From positions 1-64,000 of the forward strand of contig NZ_FMXN01000005.1 in NCBI RefSeq assembly GCF_900104245.1: a DNA stretch of 64,000 nucleotides. Direction: 5' to 3'. The notes below the pieces were generated by a model. It did no database searches. It was given only the letters and a program-made list of their open reading frames with translations, and was not told the origin of the DNA. Source of the stretch: Pseudidiomarina indica (GTDB taxonomy: Bacteria; Pseudomonadota; Gammaproteobacteria; Enterobacterales; Alteromonadaceae). The translations under genes and the position numbers were made by a program. Shown here in pieces: positions 59,091-64,000 of the stretch (the first letter of the stretch is position 1; the number at the start of each line of letters is the position of its first letter).

Positions 59091-59873
59091 ATGACCAAAG
59101 TAATCAATAAAAGCAAAATTGCTGCAGCCCTCGTCGGCATGTTCGCAATTGCAGGTAGCGCAACAGTCGCTGCCCAACAGATTTCTACGTTGCAAAACGA
59201 AGAAGCAAAAATTCACACAGCTGACAAGCGGTCACAAGAAAAAATCGATTCTTTGTTCGAGCAGAGCCAAGAATTACTATTTGAATACCGCCGTGTCGTG
59301 GACGAGTATGAAAACCTCAAGGTGTATAACGACCACGTTCAGCGTTTAGTGGATGACCAAAATGCATCACTGGCTTCTCTACAGCGCCAGATCGACGGCA
59401 TTGAAGCAACTAAGCAAGGCGTAGTTCCTTTGATGTACAAAATGATCGACGCTTTGGAGCAGTTTGTGCAACTGGACCTTCCAATTCATAAAGAAAGTCG
59501 TTTAGAGCGTGTTGCGCGTTTACGCGACATCATGGGCGCTTCAAACGTGACTACGTCTGAGCAATTCCGTCAGATCACTGAAGCTTATCAAGCTGAAATG
59601 GACTACGGTGCAGGTTTAATTGCCTATGAAGGCAAGCTGCAATTTGGTGGAGAAGAAATCGCAGTTGATTACTTCCACTTAGGGCGCGTTGCATTGTTGG
59701 CACAATCAACCGACTTGAAAAACGGTTGGATTTACAACAATAACTCTGGGGAGTGGGAAGCGTTAGACGATTCTTACTTGAACTCATTAACTCAAGCGAT
59801 TCGTATGGCGCGGAAGCAAACCGCACCTGATTTGATTAAACTGCCAATCTATGCAGCGGAGCGTGCAGAATGA
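59091..59873 (+). CDS. DUF3450 periplasmic protein
   Basis: 260 residues. A signal peptide (about 1-28, ending TVAAQQ) is followed by a long coiled coil (about 35-105) and a globular part with RVALLAQSTDLKNGWIYN. This is the DUF3450 family, always found next to a large MotA/TolQ/ExbB protein. It probably works with that protein in the periplasm, but its task is unknown. First gene of a six-gene operon; it overlaps the next by 4 bases (ATGA). Confidence 0.9.
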   Translation: MTKVINKSKIAAALVGMFAIAGSATVAAQQISTLQNEEAKIHTADKRSQEKIDSLFEQSQELLFEYRRVVDEYENLKVYNDHVQRLVDDQNASLASLQRQIDGIEATKQGVVPLMYKMIDALEQFVQLDLPIHKESRLERVARLRDIMGASNVTTSEQFRQITEAYQAEMDYGAGLIAYEGKLQFGGEEIAVDYFHLGRVALLAQSTDLKNGWIYNNNSGEWEALDDSYLNSLTQAIRMARKQTAPDLIKLPIYAAERAE

Positions 59874-61228
59874 ACAAACTAGTGAAATCTTTGCTGGTAG
59901 CAGCAGCATTCTCATTATCAGCTGGCGCAAGCGTTGCCTATGCGCAAGAGGAAGCAAAGTCACTTGACCAATTATTAGAAATGGTTAAGCAGAACCGTGC
60001 TGCTTCTCAACGTATTAACGCAGAACGTGAAGCAGAGTTCACTTCGGCGCGTGCTGATAAGCAAGCATTGTTAACCAATGCTAAACGTCAATTAGCGAAT
60101 GAAAAATCTCGCGGTGAGCGTTTGCAACGTGAGTTCGCTGAGAACGAAGTTTCTTTAGCAAATAAAGAAGAAGAATTGAAAAACGCAATGGGTACTTTAG
60201 GTGAAATCGTTGGGGTAGCACGTGGTGCTGCATCTGACACGATTGGCCGTATCGCTACCTCAATTGTAAGTGCTCAATATCCAGGTCGTGAAGTGGTGTT
60301 GGAAAGTATCGCTGAAGCGCGTGAAGTCCCAACTATCGCTGAACTCGAAGAACTGTGGTTAGCATGGTTAACCGAAATGCGTGAATCAGGCCGTGTGGTC
60401 AAGTTTAACGCAGACGTGGCTGTGAGCGGTTCAACTGCCAATCTTGAAGTCACTCGTGTAGGTGTCTTTAACTTAATCGCTGATAGCAAGTACTTCCGCT
60501 ACAACGACAGCGTGGGTGAAATTCAAGAGTTGGGCCGTCAGCCTGATGGATACGTGACCTCAGCAGCAGGCAAGTTTGAGCAAACTCAATCTGGCTACGC
60601 ACCACTTTACATTGACCCGGCGCGCGGCCAAATCTTGAACTTAGCAATCCAGAAAGCAACCCTTTCTGAGCGTTATCACCAAGGTGGCACTGTTGGTTAC
60701 GTTATTACCGCAGTACTTATCATTGGTATCTTGATTGCTATCTACAAGTTCATCACTTTAACGGCTGAAGCAGGTAAAATGCGTTCACAGTTGAAGAATA
60801 TCGAAAACCCATCATCGAATAACGCGTTGGGTCGTATTCTGACTGTTTACAAAGAAAACCAAGCGGTTGACGTTGAAACCTTAGAAATGAAACTTGACGA
60901 AGCTATTTTACGTGAAACTCCACGTATCGATAGCGGCGTTAACATCATCAAAGTTTTTGCAGCGATTGCACCATTATTAGGTCTACTTGGTACTGTTGTG
61001 GGTATGATCGGTACGTTCCAATCAATCACATTGTTCGGTACAGGTGACCCGAAAATTATGGCTGGCGACATTTCAATGGCGTTGGTAACAACTGCACAAG
61101 GTCTGATCGCCGCAATTCCATTGATTCTAGTTCACTCTGTTGTGGCTGCACGTGCAAAATCGATCGTTCAGGTACTCGATGAGCAAGCTACTGGTATCGT
61201 AGCTGCGCATGCGGAGAAGAAGGGGTAA
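59870..61228 (+). CDS. Large MotA/TolQ/ExbB-family proton-channel protein with periplasmic domain (TtpC type)
   Basis: 452 residues. Signal peptide (1-25), coiled-coil periplasmic region (about 30-115), a folded periplasmic domain (about 120-265), then the TolQ/ExbB part with membrane helices near 275-297, 366-388 and 402-425 (IAPLLGLLGTVVGMIGTF; TAQGLIAAIPLILVHSV). In Vibrio, the related TtpC is needed by the TonB2 system. Encoded between DUF3450 and the ExbB gene, 4 bases apart. Confidence 0.9.
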   Translation: MNKLVKSLLVAAAFSLSAGASVAYAQEEAKSLDQLLEMVKQNRAASQRINAEREAEFTSARADKQALLTNAKRQLANEKSRGERLQREFAENEVSLANKEEELKNAMGTLGEIVGVARGAASDTIGRIATSIVSAQYPGREVVLESIAEAREVPTIAELEELWLAWLTEMRESGRVVKFNADVAVSGSTANLEVTRVGVFNLIADSKYFRYNDSVGEIQELGRQPDGYVTSAAGKFEQTQSGYAPLYIDPARGQILNLAIQKATLSERYHQGGTVGYVITAVLIIGILIAIYKFITLTAEAGKMRSQLKNIENPSSNNALGRILTVYKENQAVDVETLEMKLDEAILRETPRIDSGVNIIKVFAAIAPLLGLLGTVVGMIGTFQSITLFGTGDPKIMAGDISMALVTTAQGLIAAIPLILVHSVVAARAKSIVQVLDEQATGIVAAHAEKKG

Positions 61229-61232
61229 TCCT

Positions 61233-61757
61233 ATGAACTACCTGGTGGGACTTTGGGAATCTATCAGGGATTTTTTAGCGACCGGTGGCGACGTGTTGTA
61301 CGTCGTCATGGGAGCACTCTTCATCATGTGGGTTCTCATGATTGAGCGCTTCTGGTTCTTGACCAGCGAGTATCCAAAACTTCGTAATAATATTATTGCG
61401 AAATGGAATGCCCGCTCGGATACCACCTCATGGTACGCTCATAAAATTCGTGATGCATGGCTTTCTGAAGCCGAAGATAAACTTAATGCACGTATTTTGT
61501 TGATCAAAACATGTGTTGCGCTGTGTCCATTAATTGGGCTGTTAGGAACCGTTACGGGTATGATTACAGTGTTTGAAATCATGGCCGTACAGGGGACTGG
61601 TAACCCGCGTTTGATGGCGTCAGGTATTTCAATGGCGACCATCCCAACGATGGCAGGAATGGTTGCAGCATTGTCAGGTATGTACTTTGCGACGCGCTTA
61701 GAAGCTCGGGTTCGTAAAGCGAAGAACAAATTGATTGACAGTTTGCCACATCATTAA
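61233..61757 (+). CDS. exbB: ExbB-type energy-transducing protein
   Basis: 174 residues with three membrane helices (about 17-37, 98-118, 131-155). LIGLLGTVTGMITVFE and MATIPTMAGMVAALSG are typical TolQ/ExbB. It forms a proton-driven ring with ExbD to power TonB. ATG 61233 is used; a frame 8 codons longer would overlap the preceding gene. Confidence 0.92.
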   Translation: MNYLVGLWESIRDFLATGGDVLYVVMGALFIMWVLMIERFWFLTSEYPKLRNNIIAKWNARSDTTSWYAHKIRDAWLSEAEDKLNARILLIKTCVALCPLIGLLGTVTGMITVFEIMAVQGTGNPRLMASGISMATIPTMAGMVAALSGMYFATRLEARVRKAKNKLIDSLPHH

Positions 61758-61769
61758 GAGAGAATAACT

Positions 61770-62171
61770 ATGGCACGTAAACGTTTTCAGGAAGAGGAAG
61801 AAGCAGCGATTGATATGACACCGATGTTGGACATCGTGTTCATCATGTTAATCTTCTTCATCGTGACGACCTCTTTCGTTAAAGAAGCAGGTATTGACGT
61901 GAGCAAGCCAGAAGCGAGTCAAGCGCAGGCGAAACCGTCTGCCAACATCTTCATCGCTATTCGTGCGAATGGTGAAGTGTGGATGGACAAGCGTATGGTT
62001 GATGTTGAGCGCGTTGGTGCAAACATTGAGCGTCTATTGGCAGAACAGCCAACTGATATCGTCGTGATTCAGGCGGACAAAGAAGCCAAGCATGGTACTG
62101 TCGTAAAAGTCATGGATCAAATCAAGGAAGCGGGTATCGATAAGATATCCATTGCTGCAGAGGTCGAATAA
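61770..62171 (+). CDS. exbD: ExbD-type energy-transducing protein
   Basis: 133 residues. One N-terminal membrane helix (about 20-37) starting in IDMTPMLDIVFIMLIFF, with the essential aspartate D21, then a periplasmic domain. AGAGAGAATAAC upstream gives a ribosome site. Ends one base before the tonB ATG. Confidence 0.93.
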   Translation: MARKRFQEEEEAAIDMTPMLDIVFIMLIFFIVTTSFVKEAGIDVSKPEASQAQAKPSANIFIAIRANGEVWMDKRMVDVERVGANIERLLAEQPTDIVVIQADKEAKHGTVVKVMDQIKEAGIDKISIAAEVE

Positions 62172-62172
62172 T

Positions 62173-62781
62173 ATGGTGCGCTTCATAGTATCATTACTAT
62201 TGGGTGCTGTAGCTACGTTCCTTCTGTTCGCTTTCATGGCTTATTTGATTAGCGGTGGGGACGGACGGAAAGACGTACCTCCGCCTACACCACCTATTGA
62301 GATTGTGACAACACCACCGGATTCTGATGTGGATAGGATTCGACGGACTCCGCCGCCGCCGCCACCACCACCTCAGCAGCCGCCCCAAACTCCTCAGGCC
62401 GAGCCTGATACATCGAGTGACGGGCTGAACTTTAACCCGGACTTCGGTAATGTCGAAATTTCGACTGATACAGGGTTGGGAACAGGTGGTTTGGCAGTCG
62501 CCGACGGGGATGCTACCCCGATTGTCCGAATCAACCCTCGCTATCCGCCAGCGGCGGCACGTGATGGGCTTGAAGGATGGGTGATGCTGCGCTTCACAAT
62601 TGACGAAACAGGTGGTGTGACTGACGTTGAAGTAATTAACTCTGAGCCGCGTCGAGTATTCGACCAAGAAGCTCGTCGAGCATTGCTACGTTGGAAATAT
62701 AAGCCAAAAGTTGTTGATGGAAAGCCGGTTCGTCAGCCTGGCCAAACCGTTCAGCTTGATTTCAAGTTGGATATGGAGTAA
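62173..62781 (+). CDS. tonB: TonB energy transducer
   Basis: 202 residues. One membrane helix (about 3-27), a short proline-rich spacer (about 37-75, eight prolines in a row near 60-67), and a C-terminal TonB domain (about 112-200) with PRYPPAAARDGLEGWVML and RRALLRWKYKPKVVDG. The spacer is shorter than E. coli TonB's, a trait of TonB2-like proteins. It links the ExbB/ExbD ring to outer-membrane receptors; none is encoded in the window. Confidence 0.93.
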   Translation: MVRFIVSLLLGAVATFLLFAFMAYLISGGDGRKDVPPPTPPIEIVTTPPDSDVDRIRRTPPPPPPPPQQPPQTPQAEPDTSSDGLNFNPDFGNVEISTDTGLGTGGLAVADGDATPIVRINPRYPPAAARDGLEGWVMLRFTIDETGGVTDVEVINSEPRRVFDQEARRALLRWKYKPKVVDGKPVRQPGQTVQLDFKLDME

Positions 62782-62784
62782 CAG

Positions 62785-64000
62785 ATGATGCACAAAAAAC
62801 TCACAACGTTATTAAGTGCGAGTGTATTGTGTTCTGTGATGGCAGTAGCTTCGGCTACTGTCCACGCACAGGAAATCAATTACAATTTGCCATCAGCAGA
62901 GCAAGTTCAAGCTGCGAAAGACGCACGTCGTAACCAAGTGGTAAGCGAACGAGTTGGTCGCCGTTTGATCAAAGCCCTCGACATGTATACTGAACAGGAA
63001 GATGTGAAGGGTGCTATTGCCGAGTTGGAAGCAGCGGGTGCGCGTGATTCTTTTGACGTGGCGTATGTGAACCGTTTTTTAGGGAACCTGTACGCTGCAG
63101 ATGAGCAGTTTGACCGCGCGATTCAACTGGTTAAACAGGCTGCTGACTCCAATGAATTGGGCTGGAGCGATCACGCGTCAGTGTTAAAGCTGACCGCCGA
63201 TTTGGCATTACAAACAGAACAATACAAGCTTGCACTTGAGTATTACGGGAAATGGTTACAATTTACCGGTGAGCGTGATGCAGACGTCTTTATGCGTATT
63301 GCAAACGCTTTTTACGAGTTGAAGCAATTTGATAAAGTGATTCGCCCAGCGGACTTATCGATTGCAGCTTTTCGTGAAAAAGGTGAAGAAAACCGTAACC
63401 CTTATATTCTGAAAATCGCTTCTTACTACGAGAGCCAAAAGTACGCTGAAGCCATCAAAGTCTTGGAAACTGGGTTAGAAGTTTTACCGGGTGAGAAAGG
63501 CTGGTGGAGTCAGTTGGGCATGATGTATATGCTCGTAGAAGATATGGGCAAAGCGTTGCAGACAATGGAGATTGCTTATTTAGCTGGTTATCTTGATAAA
63601 GAAAATCAGTTTAAAGCGCTCGCTCAATTGTACTCGAACAACCTGATTCCATATAAAGCAGCGACGACCATGCTGAAGCATATCGAAGCCGGCGATATTG
63701 AAAAAACGATGCGCAACTACCAAATGGTGGCGAGTAGTTTTGAACAATCTCGTGACTTTGATAAAGCAGCTGTTCAGTTTGAGAAGGCAGCTCAATATGC
63801 TGAAGCTCGTGAAGATAAAGCCGATATGTACCGCCGTCAAGGTAATGCGTACATTCGCGCAGAAGAGTACACGAAAGCTGTTGCTGCGTTATTGAAAGCA
63901 CTCGAGAACGATGTTGAAAATCCGGGTCGTGTTTACATGTCGATTACCGAGGCTCACTTCTACAACAATAACTTCCGCGAAGCGCTGAAGTATGTTCAAG
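62785..64000 (+). CDS. Tetratricopeptide-repeat protein, last gene of the TonB cluster (partial)
   Basis: 405 residues visible; the gene continues past the window. Signal peptide (about 1-28, ending VHAQE), then repeated 34-residue helix pairs, for example DEQFDRAIQLVKQAA, SQKYAEAIKVLETGL and EEYTKAVAALLKALE. This TPR protein lies after tonB in similar clusters and is probably a periplasmic scaffold. GGAG is 6 bases before the first of two ATGs. Confidence 0.9.
   Translation, partial: MMHKKLTTLLSASVLCSVMAVASATVHAQEINYNLPSAEQVQAAKDARRNQVVSERVGRRLIKALDMYTEQEDVKGAIAELEAAGARDSFDVAYVNRFLGNLYAADEQFDRAIQLVKQAADSNELGWSDHASVLKLTADLALQTEQYKLALEYYGKWLQFTGERDADVFMRIANAFYELKQFDKVIRPADLSIAAFREKGEENRNPYILKIASYYESQKYAEAIKVLETGLEVLPGEKGWWSQLGMMYMLVEDMGKALQTMEIAYLAGYLDKENQFKALAQLYSNNLIPYKAATTMLKHIEAGDIEKTMRNYQMVASSFEQSRDFDKAAVQFEKAAQYAEAREDKADMYRRQGNAYIRAEEYTKAVAALLKALENDVENPGRVYMSITEAHFYNNNFREALKYVQ

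Overview
The window looks like chromosomal DNA of a marine gammaproteobacterium of the Alteromonadales, most like Idiomarina/Pseudidiomarina. This rests on protein resemblance and gene order (the lip-dac-rod-leuS-lnt-miaB block, hemA-prfA-prmC-sirB2-sirB1-kdsA, a DUF3450/ExbB/ExbD/TonB/TPR cluster, a PsrA-FadE pair); no database search was run. Almost all of it is dense core genome. Only the first 1.7 kb is clearly mobile DNA.

Layout. 1-1665: a mosaic of insertion-sequence pieces, with an IS3-family right end sitting inside an integrase-type transposase gene, followed by an IS3-type orfA and the first 67 codons of its orfB. 1654-22107: a 20-kb run of minus-strand genes, in transcription order miaB, ybeZ, ybeY, corC, lnt, a two-helix membrane peptide, leuS, lptE, holA, nadD, rsfS, rlmH, mrdA, rodA, mltB, rlpA, dacA, a D-amino-acid aminotransferase, ybeD, lipB, lipA and a MAPEG protein. 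It joins tRNA/ribosome maturation, lipoprotein and LPS export, cell elongation, peptidoglycan trimming and lipoate synthesis, and many genes overlap by 1-4 bases.

22200-25232: an EamA transporter, a DUF486 membrane protein, ubiF, and a five-gene tRNA operon (Met-Leu-Gln-Gln-Leu, minus strand) with a good promoter and terminator. This matches the E. coli miaB-ubiF-tRNA neighbourhood. 25390-29960: a SIMPL-domain protein, fumC, a YfcC-type carrier and a rhodanese-type sulfurtransferase. 29974-34903 (minus): lolB-ispE-prs and rplY-pth-ychF, with a separate promoter and structured leader before rplY. 35003-42176 (plus): hemA-prfA-prmC, a lone receiver-domain protein, sirB2, sirB1, a DUF819 transporter and kdsA.

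42353-45373: psrA and fadE (fatty-acid sensing and beta-oxidation), with a PsrA-type operator upstream. 45437-51211: ettA, then glyA-nrdR-ribD-ribBX. 51203-55099 (minus): rlmG, a cyclophilin, ampG and panE. 55207-58463: a FabH-type ketoacyl synthase with an enoyl-CoA hydratase, the SRP 4.5S RNA gene, and tryptophan 2,3-dioxygenase; a short PriC-like gene lies opposite. 59091-64000: an energised outer-membrane transport operon (DUF3450, large TolQ/ExbB-like, ExbB, ExbD, TonB, TPR), cut by the window end.

I found no CRISPR array, prophage, toxin-antitoxin or defence island. The observations most worth a second look are the rplY leader, the PsrA operator, the RibBX protein lacking its zinc cysteines, the stand-alone receiver protein, the TonB cluster with its 350-base upstream region, and the IS junction that supplies a stop codon to a host gene.
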